Positions 34,062-45,525 of a stretch of DNA of 64,000 bases are shown one piece after another. The notes under the pieces were generated by a model. It had not been told where the DNA came from and made no database searches. It saw only the letters and a list, made by a program, of their open reading frames with translations. This DNA comes from CAVRQM01 sp963732775 (GTDB lineage Bacteria; Pseudomonadota; Alphaproteobacteria; Acetobacterales; Acetobacteraceae). The DNA is taken from NCBI GenBank assembly GCA_963732775.1, contig CAVTAR010000004.1, forward strand, positions 433,288 to 497,287. Reading direction: 5' to 3'. Every line of letters starts with the position of its first letter. Positions within the stretch are counted from its first letter, which is position 1. Made by a program: the position numbers and the translations under genes.

Positions 34062-35093
34062 TCAACTAGCAGGCGCTCGGAGTGTTGGCATGAAGTCTCT
34101 TGAAAGCATTTGTGAGGCAGTTGAAGCATCGAGTACTTTTGCACCAGAAATTCCTCGTGCAATGTCCTTCCCTTCCTGTGAATAAGTCTCTAGACGCGAC
34201 CGTAAGTTTTCTTCCGATCTGATTTCTAGACTAAGCTTAATCATGGTACCACGAAAATTCGTCACAGAGTAATCTAATTTCCTTCCGCGCGACAAAACTA
34301 GAACGCGATTGGAACTAAATAGCTAAAAACCCCCTACATTCCGACACAGCCTGCTAGTCATATACAAGCCATATCCCGAGTTGGTCCAGACAGACATGGG
34401 ACCCTCACCTCTGAGCGCCCTGAAATTTCCAGACACGCCCGGCATACAGGAAAAATGCAGGGCATCTCGCTCGGATAGGCCTTTGAACTTGGGGTTGTAT
34501 CGTAGCGAATCTGCGACGCCCATACCCTCGTCCGCAAGAACAATTTCGACCCGCTGCCGGCTAGGCCAATACTGACCACAATACATGAGGTTCTTAGAGC
34601 CGGAATGTTCAAATACGTTTCTCATAATCTCACGAAGCGCGTAGTGAACGATATCGTATGTATAACCGCTACCTAATCTCGTCAAAACTCTGGCCAGCCG
34701 AGATGATTCTAAGTCGATCGATTCGTTTATACCGGTGTTTCCTTTGCTATTTAAGAAGTCTTTTGTGACGAGTTCCGTGATAGGCAAGTAGTTGATGTCA
34801 CCTAGAGCTTCTCCAACTGCCTTTCCAAAAGACGCCCCGAAGCAAGCGAAGAATCCCATATGGCCAGCGTAACCCAGATGTTTGTATTGCGACATCTGTA
34901 GCCGGGTGCTGGGCCTGATCGCCTGCAAGAATCGGATTTGGTGGGCGATAAATAACATTGCGCTTGGCGTGAGAAATTTAACGTTCTTGAAGTCAAAGCA
35001 TATCTGACCATCTAAATCACCATTCCAGAGCTCATAATTCCAGCTGAGTAGATCGGGTAGATCGACTCTGTCTCGAAAAGAGATGATTCTCAT
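34062..35093 (-). pseudogene. STAS-like/GHKL ATPase protein with in-frame amber codon, AT-rich
   Basis: The first segment (256 codons from the ATG at 35093) has an N-terminal STAS-like region, WNGDLDGQICFDFKNVKFLTPSAMLF. A HATPase (GHKL) domain follows, with N-box REIMRNVFEHSGS, G1 box ADEGMGVADSL and G2 box SGYGLYMTSRLCRNVGG. A TAG at 34323-34325 then interrupts the frame. The same frame continues for 87 codons, including LVLSRGRKLDYSVTNFRGTMIKLSLEI, which looks like the missing C-terminal strands of the ATPase. Base use is far more A/T-rich than either neighbour. The function is unknown; such proteins resemble anti-sigma-factor kinases. The ATG overlaps the stop of nicotinate phosphoribosyltransferase. 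Confidence 0.62.
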
Positions 35094-36230
35094 GGATTGA
35101 GTGCTCCAGCCTCTTTTGGGCGAAGCAGGAATTCCCGCCCGACCTTCACCAGCCGCCGCCCGTCGGTACTCCACCACGTCGGCCGTGGCATAGGTCTCGC
35201 CCCACGCCTCGGGGATGAACGAGCCGGTGCCGACCACGTCGACCGGCGCCTTCGCGTCGGCCATGGTGCGGCACTTGTCGACGCCGAAGCCGCTCGAGGC
35301 GACGATGCGCACGGCCGCAAAACCCGCCGCGTCCAGCGCCTCGCGCATGCGCCAGATGGCCGCGGCCGAGACGCCGGTGCCGACCAGGAAACGCAGCTCC
35401 GTGTCGCTGCGGTAGCGGCGGATGGCACCCGGCGCGTGGCGTTCCAGCACGGCGTAGCTGGCGGCCGGGTCGAGCCCCTCCAGGAAGCGGCCGCCATGGG
35501 TGTCGAGCCGCACGGACAGCCGCCCAGCGCCGGCGAGGTCGGGGTAGCGGGCGCACACCGCCAGGGCATCGGTGATCTCGCGCCCAAAGTAGTCGACCAG
35601 CACGGTCAGCGGCTCGTCCGGGAAGGTCGCGTGGAACATCTCCGCCGCCCGCACCGTCGAGCCGGCGTAGCCGATCAGCGAGTGCGGCATGGTGCCGCGC
35701 CCGGCGGTGTTGCCGAACCAGTGCGCGGTGCCGTCGGTGGCGTTGCCCACGAACCCCACCGCCCCCTCGCGCCGGGCCGCGGCACCGCCGACGCTGGCCG
35801 CGTACGCCATGGCGTCCTGCATCTCGGCGCCGGCGCAGTGCCGCGCGTCCATCGCCAGGAACCCCACGGTGGGCAAGGCGAGGCACATCTGGTAGGCGTT
35901 GTGCGCGGCGACGCAGGCCGGTCCCAGTTTCTGCAGCAGGATCGTCTCGAGCTCGGAGAGGGCGGCGAAGCTGCCGGTGACATAGGCGATCGGCTCGCCA
36001 GCGCCGGTCCAGACGCCCTCGGGGTGACGCAGTTCGATGTCGAAGGCGGTATGCTGTGCGGCGGCCACGCGGTCGAGCCACTCCAGCATCAGGCGCGGGG
36101 CCGAGATCACCGGACGGCGCAGGAACACCGCGTAGGTGACGCGCACGTCGCCGGCGCGCTCCACGATGGCGCGGGTGCGCTTGAAGTAGACGTCGGTGCG
36201 GGCGGCGACGTCGTCCAGCAGCGCGCTCAC
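35090..36230 (-). pseudogene. pncB: Nicotinate phosphoribosyltransferase, +1 frameshift near the C-terminus
   Basis: NAD-salvage enzyme (about 380 aa) starting with GTG at 36230: TDVYFKRTRAIVERAGDVRVTYAVFLRRP is typical of the alphaproteobacterial form. FVGNATDGTAHWFGNTAGRGTMPHSLIGYAGS, VDYFGREITDAL and VGTGSFIPEAWGETYATADVVEY follow. One extra G at 35165-35166 shifts the frame; the correct ending DGRRLVKVGREFLLRPK follows in another frame and stops at 35090. Read as given, the frame would fuse into the AT-rich ATPase gene, which is an artefact. It lies 4 bp after the class II DAHP synthase gene. Confidence 0.85.
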
Positions 36231-36234
36231 GACG

Positions 36235-37620
36235 TCACTGGGCGGCGATCGGCTGGCGCTGGGTGATCGGGCCGCGACGGGCTTTCAACTCCTCGGCCAC
36301 CAGGAAGGCGAGCTCCAGGGACTGCTCGGCGTTGAGGCGCGGGTCGCAGAACGTCTCGTAGTGCTGGGACAGGTCGGCCTCGGTCAGCCGGTGCGCGCCG
36401 CCGACGCATTCGGTGACGTCGCGGCCGGTCATCTCGACGTGCACGCCGCCGGCCCAGGTGCCCTCGGCGCCGTGCGCGTCGAAGAACGCGCGGACCTCGG
36501 ACAGGATCGCGTCGAAGCTGCGGGTCTTCACGTGCGACGCCGTGCTGACGGTGTTGCCGTGCATGGCGTCGCACAGCCACACCACGCGCCGGCCCTCGCG
36601 ATGCACCGCGCGCAGCAGGGGCGGCAGGCTGCGCGCGATCCGGTCGGCGCCCATGCGGGTGATGAGCGTCAGACGCCCGGGCTCGTTGGCCGGGTTCAGC
36701 ACGTCGACCAGGCGCAGCAGTTCATCGGCGCTCATGCCGGGGCCGACCTTGAGGCCGATCGGGTTCTTCACGCCGCGCAGGAACTCGACATGCGCGCCGT
36801 CGAGTTGCCGGGTGCGCTCGCCGACCCAGAGGAAGTGCGCCGAGCAGGCGTACCAGTCGCCCGAGGTGCTGTCGACGCGGGTGAGGGCCTGCTCGAAGGG
36901 CAGCAGCAATGCCTCGTGGCTGGTGTAGAAATCGGTCTCGCGGATCTGCGGCGTGGTGGTGCTGGTGAGGCCGACGGCGGACATGAAGGCGAGCGTCTCG
37001 TCGATGCGGTGGGCGAGGTCGCGATACTGCTCGACCAGCGGGCTGCGGTTCACGAAGCCGAGGTTCCAGCGGTGGACCTCGTGCAGGTCGGCGTAGCCGC
37101 CGCCGGCGAAGGCGCGCAGCAGGTTCAGCGTGCTGGCGGCGTGGAAGTAGCCGGTCTCCATGCGTGCCGGGTCGGGGATGCGCGCCGCGGCGGTGAACTC
37201 CGGGCCGTTGATGGTGTCGCCGCGGTAACTGGGGAGCGTCTGGTCGCCCTCGGTCTCGGTGTCGCTGCTGCGGGGCTTGGCGTATTGCCCGGCCATGCGG
37301 CCGAGCTTCACCACCGGAAGCGAGGCGCCGAAGGTCAGCACGACGGACATCTGCAGCAGGACGCGGAAGGTGTCGCGGATGGTGTTGGCGGTGAACTCCG
37401 AAAAGCTCTCCGCGCAGTCGCCGCCTTGCAGCACGAAGGCGCGGCCGTCGGCGACCAGGGCGAGTGCCGCTTTCAGCCGCCGCGCCTCGCCGGCGAACAC
37501 CAGCGGCGGGTAGGCGTGCAGCCGCGCCTCGACGGCGGCGAGCTTACTGGCGTCGGGGTAGGTGGGGGCCTGGCGGATCGGCTGGTGGCGCCAGGTTTCC
37601 GGGGTCCAGGGGTGAGGCAT
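36235..37620 (-). CDS. 3-deoxy-7-phosphoheptulonate synthase, class II
   Basis: 461-aa class II (plant-like) DAHP synthase, first step of the shikimate pathway, condensing phosphoenolpyruvate with erythrose 4-phosphate. It starts MPHPWTPETWR. The conserved blocks are LQGGDCAESF, VKLGRMAGQYAKPRS, YRGDTINGPEF, NLGFVNRSPLVEQY, LWVGERTRQLDGAHVEF, GLKVGPGM, LCDAMHGNT and HVEMTGRDVTECVGG. Length is normal. It is upstream of nicotinate phosphoribosyltransferase by 4 bp, so they are co-transcribed. Confidence 0.96.
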   Translation of the reverse strand: MPHPWTPETWRHQPIRQAPTYPDASKLAAVEARLHAYPPLVFAGEARRLKAALALVADGRAFVLQGGDCAESFSEFTANTIRDTFRVLLQMSVVLTFGASLPVVKLGRMAGQYAKPRSSDTETEGDQTLPSYRGDTINGPEFTAAARIPDPARMETGYFHAASTLNLLRAFAGGGYADLHEVHRWNLGFVNRSPLVEQYRDLAHRIDETLAFMSAVGLTSTTTPQIRETDFYTSHEALLLPFEQALTRVDSTSGDWYACSAHFLWVGERTRQLDGAHVEFLRGVKNPIGLKVGPGMSADELLRLVDVLNPANEPGRLTLITRMGADRIARSLPPLLRAVHREGRRVVWLCDAMHGNTVSTASHVKTRSFDAILSEVRAFFDAHGAEGTWAGGVHVEMTGRDVTECVGGAHRLTEADLSQHYETFCDPRLNAEQSLELAFLVAEELKARRGPITQRQPIAAQ

Positions 37621-37781
37621 TCGGCAGGCTCCGCGTACCCGGCGGGCCATCCCCGGCGGGCGAGGCGCGGGTTATCCCGCGAAACGGGGCGGGTGGCTAT
37701 GGGGTCGCCACGGCCGCCGCGGTGCCCGCGAGCTCACCTGGCTTGCAGCGGCACCACAGCCGCCCCTGGACAGCTCGCCCT

Positions 37782-39218
37782 TCAGGCCCCCAGGCCCATC
37801 TCCGCCACGCCCATCTCCTCCTCGCCGAGCGGCTGCGTCTCCTGCTCCATCGAGCCGGGGCCGGTGGTCACGCGGGTGCGGGTGCGCATGGTGACGAACT
37901 CCTCCCCACTGGTGGGGTGGATGCCCACGGTGCGGTCGAAATCGGCCTTGGTGGCGCCGCAGTTGATCGCCACCGACAGGCCCTGCATCAGCTCGGGCGC
38001 GTCGTCGCCGATCATGTGCGCCCCCAGCACGCGGTCGCTCTGCTGATCGACCACGAGCTTCATCAGCGTGTGCCGCGCCCGCCCGCTCATCACGTGGCGC
38101 ATCGGGGTGAAGCGGCTGATGTAGATATCGGCGGTGACGCGCGCGGCGGCCTCCTGCTCGGTCAGGCCCACGGTCGCGATGGGCGGGCTGGTGAACACGG
38201 CGGTTGCCACGCGGTCGAGCGCCCAGCGGCGACGCGTGGGGCCGAACAGCGCGTCGGCCAGCGCGTGGCCCTCGGCGATGGCGACGGGGGTGAGGTTCAT
38301 GCGGTTGGTCACGTCGCCGATGGCGTAGATCGAGGCCACGTTCGTCCGGCTATCGGTGTCGACGCGGACCGCGCCGAAGCCGTCGAGTGCCACGCCCGCG
38401 CGGTCGAGGCCGAGCCCCTCGGCGAGCGGCACCCGCCCGATCGCCGCGAGCACCAGGTCCGCCTGGTGCGAGCCGCCATCGGGGCGGTGCACCGTGAGCA
38501 CGCCGTCGGCGGCGCGCGTGACGCGCTCCACGCCCGCGCCGGTCAGCACGGTCATCCCCTGCGCCCGCATCGCCTCCAGCAAGCCGGCGCGCAGGTCCTC
38601 GTCGAAGCCGCGCAGCGGCAGGTCCTGGCGGATCACCACCGTGACCGCGCTGCCGAGGCCGGCGAAGATGCCGGCGAACTCGACCGCGATGTAGCCGCCG
38701 CCCAGGATGGTGACGCGGCCCGGGCGTTCGGGGAGGAAGAAGGCGTCGTCGCTGACGATGCAGTGTTCCGCGCCCGGAAACGGTGGCTTGACCGGAGCGC
38801 CGCCGGTCGCGACCACGATCCGCTCGGCGGTGATCCGCTCGCCGCCGACATCAAGCGTGTGGGCGTCGAGCAATGTGGCGCGCGCCTCGAACACGGTCGC
38901 GCCGCAGCCCTCCAGGAGCTTGCGATAGATGCCGTTCAGCCTGGCTATCTCGACATCCTTGTTGGCGATCAGCGTCGCCCAGTCGTGCGCCCCGGGCGGG
39001 AACTCCCAGCCGAAGGCGCGGGCGTCGTCGCGCACCGCACCATAGTCGGCGGCCATGACCATGAGCTTCTTCGGCACGCAGCCGACGTTGACGCAGGTCC
39101 CGCCCCAGTGCCGCTCCTCGGCGATGCCGACGCGCGCGCCATGGCCGGCGGCGATACGGGCACAGCGCGTGCCGCCGCTGCCGCCGCCGATCACGAACAG
39201 GTCGTATTCCTGGGACAT
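37782..39218 (-). CDS. gor: Glutathione-disulfide reductase
   Basis: 478-aa flavoprotein disulfide reductase. The FAD motif is VIGGGSGGTRCA, the redox cysteines are Cys42 and Cys47 in GGTCVNVGCVPKK, the NADPH-binding motif is ILGGGYIAVEFAG and the C-terminal catalytic His is in VGIHPTSGEEF. A basic residue after the second motif (VIRQDLPLRGFDEDLR) supports NADPH and glutathione use. The last ~20 residues are acidic and Met/Glu-rich, an extension of unclear meaning. It sits upstream of the DAHP synthase gene and downstream of catalase, so oxidative-stress genes are adjacent. Confidence 0.92.
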   Translation of the reverse strand: MSQEYDLFVIGGGSGGTRCARIAAGHGARVGIAEERHWGGTCVNVGCVPKKLMVMAADYGAVRDDARAFGWEFPPGAHDWATLIANKDVEIARLNGIYRKLLEGCGATVFEARATLLDAHTLDVGGERITAERIVVATGGAPVKPPFPGAEHCIVSDDAFFLPERPGRVTILGGGYIAVEFAGIFAGLGSAVTVVIRQDLPLRGFDEDLRAGLLEAMRAQGMTVLTGAGVERVTRAADGVLTVHRPDGGSHQADLVLAAIGRVPLAEGLGLDRAGVALDGFGAVRVDTDSRTNVASIYAIGDVTNRMNLTPVAIAEGHALADALFGPTRRRWALDRVATAVFTSPPIATVGLTEQEAAARVTADIYISRFTPMRHVMSGRARHTLMKLVVDQQSDRVLGAHMIGDDAPELMQGLSVAINCGATKADFDRTVGIHPTSGEEFVTMRTRTRVTTGPGSMEQETQPLGEEEMGVAEMGLGA

Positions 39219-39276
39219 GGTTGCATTCCGGCGTGGGATGGGCCGGCGCATCGCGCCAACCCGGACCACTACGCGC

Positions 39277-39310
39277 AAGGTGGACGCACCGGCAAGGTAG
39301 ACGCACCGGC
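39277..39310 (+). repeat. 17-bp tandem duplication upstream of glutathione reductase
   Basis: AAGGTGGACGCACCGGC (39277-39293) is followed directly by AAGGTAGACGCACCGGC (39294-39310); the copies differ at one base. It lies between the catalase stop and the glutathione reductase start, in the leader of the latter. Confidence 0.75.
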
Positions 39311-39334
39311 AAAGCGGCCAGTGCGTCCGGATCG

Positions 39335-41448
<2,114 letters not shown>

Positions 41449-41728
41449 GGTCGTTCCCCGCCGGTGTGCGCCAGCAACGCCCGAGAGCGGGCCGGGGTCG
41501 CGGCGGCGCGAAAAATTTGTCTGCTTGTCGGGACCGCCTGTTCCTCAATTGGGGCTGGGTGGTTTACGGAAGAACATATAGCCGTCTGCTTTGCCTGTGG
41601 GGGGCATCCCCTGAAGCCTGCTCAGGTGCCGACGGCAGCTCCCTACCCGTGATTGCACCAATCCTGCCTTTTTCCTTTCGGCCATGCCGTGCCCTATGAC
41701 GGGAAGCGATCCCGCCCGCGGACGGGGA
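41449..41728. other. Intergenic stretch between catalase and resolvase remnant
   Basis: 280 bp with no gene I can support. Base composition falls and becomes patchy from about 41500, marking the edge of the mobile-element-derived segment. I see no clear terminal inverted repeat. Confidence 0.5.
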
Positions 41729-42387
41729 TCAAGACGACAATTGCGGCTGCTTGGTCCCTGGCGAGATACCTTTCCGTCTACGACCAAGCAGCCTTTTGCC
41801 GTCAGATCTCAACTGACCTGCCGGGTCCATGTGGCGATAAAGCGTCTGCCGGCTGACGCCGAGTTCGATGCAGAGTTCGCCGACCTTGGTGCCGGGCTGG
41901 CCCATGGCCGCCTGAGCAAGACGAAGCTTGGCAGTCGTCATCTTGCACGGGCGACCACCGTTCCTGCCCCGGGCTCGGGCGGACGCCAAGCCTGCTTTCG
42001 TGCGCTCGACGGTCAGTTCGCGTTCGAACTCTGCCAAGGCAGCAAAAAAGCCGAACATAAGCCTGCCACTGGATGTCGTAGTGTCAATCGCGGCCCCCTC
42101 TCCGGCCAGCACGCGCAGACCTACGCCTCGAGTCGTCAGGTCATGCACGAGGTTGACCAGGTGCCGGAGATCACGCCGATACGATCAAGCTTCCAGGCAA
42201 CGAGGGTGTCGCCCTTTCGCAGGCTCTTCAGGCACCCCTCCAGTCCGGGGCGGTCATCGCGTTTTCCTGAGGCATGGTCCTCGTTGAGGTGACCCGCGGT
42301 GACTCCGGCGGCGAGTAGCGCATCCCGTTGCAGCTCGAGCACCTGACTACCGTCCGCCTTGCTCACCCGCATGTAGCCGATCAGCAT
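41729..42387 (-). pseudogene. Serine recombinase / Tn3-family-type resolvase, one-base deletion
   Basis: Small serine resolvase, 220 codons after repair. It starts MLIGYMRVSKADGSQVLELQRDALLAAG with the catalytic Ser at residue 9 (RVSK). It continues NEDHASGKRDDRPGLEGCLKSLRKGDTLVAWKLDRIG. One base is missing near 42175; the frame then resumes HDLTTRGVGLRVLAGEGAAIDTTTSSGRLMFGFFAALAEFERELTVERTKAGLASARARGRNGGRP. The C-terminal helix-turn-helix is VGELCIELGVSRQTLYRHMDP. No transposase accompanies it. It marks the left boundary of a compositionally different block. Confidence 0.85.
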
Positions 42388-42832
42388 CGGCGGCTCGCTC
42401 CATAAACGACCGATTACGTGACAACAGCGCAAGGAGGCGCGATTGCCTGCAAACCTGTCACGTAAACCGTCACGTTGTCTATGCTCCGCAGAGGTCCCAG
42501 TTCTGCCTTGCGAGACCGCGCCGCCGAACTGCGGCTGGCCCGGCGGGCGCCAGTCGATGCCGATGCCATGCTGCTCGCAGCCGCGCTCGAACGCTTCGGA
42601 ATGGAACTCCGATCCGCCGCAAGGAGCGCGCCTCGCACGCCCAGCTTACGTCCTTGGCCCGGCCGGCCAGGACGCGGGCTGGACGGGTGTTCAGCGAACC
42701 CGCGAGGCCCCCCCCATAACCGAGCGATCCAGCCATGGACGTGCCGGCGACTTCTCATGATGATGAAAGGTGATTACACGGCCAGAGCCGTCGATGGTCG
42801 GCGCGCCAAGGTGGGAGGCAAATGCAAACGAC
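42388..42832. other. Gene-poor stretch between resolvase and sugar importer
   Basis: 445 bp without a gene I recognise. It contains the inverted repeats listed at 42414-42465 and a run of eight C near 42704. A plus-strand frame from 42475 begins RGPSSALRDRAAELRLARR and could be a gene fragment; no family is recognisable. It may be transposon debris carrying the promoter of the importer. Confidence 0.5.
42414..42465. promoter_or_regulatory. Inverted repeat upstream of resolvase, possible res site or promoter operator
   Basis: TTACGTGACA at 42414-42423 faces its exact complement TGTCACGTAA at 42456-42465, separated by 32 bp. A third partial copy, CGTCACGTTGT, follows about 3 bp later. The position just upstream of a resolvase start fits a recombination (res) subsite or autoregulatory operator. 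This is inferred from symmetry and location only. Confidence 0.35.
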
Positions 42833-44435
42833 ATGACGCAGGCCGACGTGACTCGCCCGGTGTCAGGACAGCCATTGGTTCGCGTTGCCGGTGTCACCAA
42901 GAGTTTCGGCGGCGTATGGGCGCTTCGCGGTGTCAATCTGGACGTCTATTCAGGCGAGGTGCACGCGCTGCTCGGTGAGAACGGTGCCGGGAAGTCGACA
43001 TTGATCAAGATCCTCGGCGGGGTTCAAGGCCACGACCATGGATCGATCGAGATCGCGGGCCAGCCTGTGTCATTCGACTCGCCGGCCAGGTCACGCGCAG
43101 CGGGCATTGCCGTCGTCTACCAGGACCTGAGCCTCGTCGAGTCGCTGTCTGTCGGTGCCAATCTGCTGCTCGGACGAGAGCCGCACACTCGGCTGGGCCT
43201 GCTGCGGAAGCGCCGGGCCATGGCGGAGGCAGGCGCCTTCCTCAGAGCTCACAACATCCCGCTCGACCCCTACGCCCTGGTCGGCTCGCTGTCCTTCGCC
43301 AACCGCCAGATGACCGAGATTGCCAAGGCGCTGATGGGCAATGTCCGCCTCCTCATCCTGGACGAGCCGACCTCCGCGCTCACCGGCGAGGAGGAGCAGA
43401 TACTTTTCGCCGCCATCGACCGCGTGACCGCGCGAGGTGTCGGCGTCATCTACGTCACCCATCGCCTCAACGAGGTGTTCCGCATCGCCCACCGCGTCAC
43501 CGTTTTCCGCGACGGCATCAACGCCGGGACGTTCGCGACGACGGAGACGACCATGCGGCAGCTGGTGGCCGCCATCGTCGGTGCCGGCCATCCGCTGGAG
43601 CAAGCGATGCGGGCGGCCGTCGCAAGCGAGATCGCCGGGCCGACCAGGCGAACACGGGCGGTGGAAGGCAACCCCGTTCTCATCGTGGCCCCCGTTCTCA
43701 CCGTGGACAATGTCACCAACGATCGGCTTCGGGGCGTGGATCTCACCCTGCGCAAGGGCGAGATCCACGGCCTGGCTGGCCTCGTCGGCAGCGGCCGGAC
43801 CGAGCTGCTGCAGGCCATCTTCGGGCTCCGGCCGGTCGTCTCCGGCGACGTGCTGGTCGAGGGGATGTCGCTGAAGGGCCTGTCCACGGCTGACGTGATC
43901 GGTCTCGGCGTGGCGCTCGTGCCCGAGGATCGTCACCTCCAAGGCCTCGTGCTGGACCATTCGATCGAGCGGAACCTCACTCTTCCACGGCTGCCGCATT
44001 TCTCTCGCCGGGGTTTGCTCCGCAGACGGGCCTCGCTCGGGCAGGCACGGGCCGCGATGCGCAAGCTGGCCGTGAAGGCGCCCGGGCCATCGACGATCGT
44101 CAAGAACCTGTCCGGCGGCAACCAGCAGAAGGTCGTGTTCGCCAAGTGGAGCCATCCGCGCCCGCGCGTGCTCCTGCTCGACGAGCCGACGGCCGGAGTT
44201 CGACGTGGGCGCGCGCGAGGAAATCTATGCTGTCGTCCGTGAGGCGGCGCGGGCAGGCACCGGGATCGTCGTAGTCTGCTCGGATTTCGCCGAGCTTCTG
44301 CTGCTGTGCGACCGGCTGTCGATCGTCGTCGACGGCCGGATCGCGCGGACCGTCGACCGGGGCGACCTTGGAGGGACGGAGGAACTCCATCACATGGTCC
44401 AGCTCTGCCAGGGCACACGAGCGCGGGCGGCATGA
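42833..44435 (+). pseudogene. Ribose-type sugar ABC transporter ATP-binding protein, +1 frameshift
   Basis: RbsA-like ATPase of 534 codons after removal of one T at 44199-44200. First domain: Walker A GENGAGKST, Walker B LLILDEPTSAL, YVTHRLNEVF. Second domain: GLVGSGRTELLQAIFG, signature LSGGNQQKVVFAKW, Walker B VLLLDEPTAGV; after the shift DVGAREEIYAVVREAARAGTGIVVVCSDFAELLLLCDRL follows. The ATG at 42833 starts MTQADVTRP. The stop overlaps the permease ATG (ATGA), which argues that the repaired frame is the real one. Codon use is less GC-extreme than in the flanking genes. Confidence 0.88.
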
Positions 44436-45430
44436 CCGAGACGATCGCTTCCGCCGCGAGCGGCCGGGCCGCCGGAACCGGGCCCCGCCGGGCGCAAAGC
44501 TGGATGCGCCTCTTGGTTCAGGGCGATCGGCCGTACATGATCTATCTCGCCTTCGCGATCCTGCTGGTGATCTTCAGCATTGCCTCGCCATGGTTCCTGT
44601 CGGTCGGCAACTTTCTCAACATCGGCCGTCAGACGGCCCTGGTGTCGATCATCGCGATCGGAATGACCTTCGTCATCGTCGCCCGGCAGATCGATTTGTC
44701 GGTGGCCTCGGCGCTGGCGCTCTCCGGCATGTGCGCCGCGCTGGCGATGGCGCATATCGGCAATCATTGGCTGATCGGCGCCGTGGCGGGTCTCGCAGCG
44801 GGCGCGCTGGTCGGGCTGGTCAACGGCGTGCTGACGACCATGCTTGGCATTCCCTCTTTCCTGGTGACGCTCGGGTCGCTGAGCGCCGCGCGCGGCGCCG
44901 CCATGCTGCTGACCAACACCAAACCCGTCATCATCACGAACGAAAGCTATTTCGCCGTGTTTGGGGAAGGATCCTTGCTGGGCATCCCCGCGCCGATCGC
45001 CTGGACGCTCCTGGCAGCGACGATCGGCGTCGTCCTGCTGCACTTCAGCGTCTATGGCCGGCGGATCTACGCCGCCGGCGGCAATCCGACCGCCGCGCTA
45101 TATTCCGGAATCAATATAAAACGCGTCACCACGCTGGCTTTCGTGCTGACCGGAATGCTGGCGGGCCTCGCGGCGCTCGTCCTCTCCGCCCGCTCTCATG
45201 CGGCGCGCCCTGATGTCGTCCAGGGCATGGAGCTCGATGTCATCGCGTCGGTCATCCTGGGCGGCTGCAGCCTGTTTGGCGGCCGAGGCTTCATCCTCGG
45301 CACGTTGCTCGGCAGCCTGATCATCGGCACGCTGAACAACGGCCTCGTCCTGCTCGGCGTCAGCTCCTCGCTCCAGCTCGTCATCAAGGGGGCGATCATC
45401 GTCGCCGCCGTCGCCTTCACCAGGAGGTAG
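44432..45430 (+). CDS. Ribose-type sugar ABC transporter permease
   Basis: 332-aa RbsC-like permease. A ~40-residue polar N-terminus precedes eight to ten hydrophobic segments. ARQIDLSVASALALSGM is the family hallmark, GGNPTAALYSGINIKRV is the cytoplasmic loop and LGGCSLFGGRGFILGTLLG lies near the C-terminus. It overlaps the ATPase stop by ATGA. The binding protein follows after 95 bp, an interval that includes a hairpin. Confidence 0.93.
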   Translation: MTETIASAASGRAAGTGPRRAQSWMRLLVQGDRPYMIYLAFAILLVIFSIASPWFLSVGNFLNIGRQTALVSIIAIGMTFVIVARQIDLSVASALALSGMCAALAMAHIGNHWLIGAVAGLAAGALVGLVNGVLTTMLGIPSFLVTLGSLSAARGAAMLLTNTKPVIITNESYFAVFGEGSLLGIPAPIAWTLLAATIGVVLLHFSVYGRRIYAAGGNPTAALYSGINIKRVTTLAFVLTGMLAGLAALVLSARSHAARPDVVQGMELDVIASVILGGCSLFGGRGFILGTLLGSLIIGTLNNGLVLLGVSSSLQLVIKGAIIVAAVAFTRR

Positions 45431-45476
45431 GCGCCGAGGCGGAGACGGCAGCGTTCGCGACAATCCAACAGTGCCC

Positions 45477-45498
45477 GCCGGCATCATCCGACGCCGGC
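45477..45498 (+). other. Intercistronic hairpin before the binding-protein gene
   Basis: GCCGGC at 45477-45482 can pair with GCCGGC at 45493-45498 around a 10-nt loop. It lies between permease and binding-protein genes, where such stems often adjust the expression of the receptor relative to the membrane genes. The self-complementary arms are common in GC-rich DNA, so confidence is low. Confidence 0.25.
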
Positions 45499-45525
45499 CC
45501 ACAAGAACGATCACCGGAGGAACAC

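Noticed and set aside
34323..34325. Pyrrolysine or other programmed recoding at the TAG in the STAS/ATPase gene
   Set aside because: There is no recoding machinery or downstream element in view, and a simple nonsense mutation or base error explains it equally well.
34323..36230. A 635-codon fusion of nicotinate phosphoribosyltransferase with a GHKL ATPase
   Set aside because: The fusion depends on one extra G at 35165-35166. Without it the transferase ends normally (VGREFLLRPK) at 35090 and the ATPase has its own ATG overlapping that stop.
37650..37780. Repeated CCGGCGGG patches as a possible regulatory array
   Set aside because: The copies are short and irregular and are expected by chance at this GC content.
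42700..42712. Run of eight C as a phase-variation tract
   Set aside because: It lies outside any supported gene, and the region shows other signs of sequence error.
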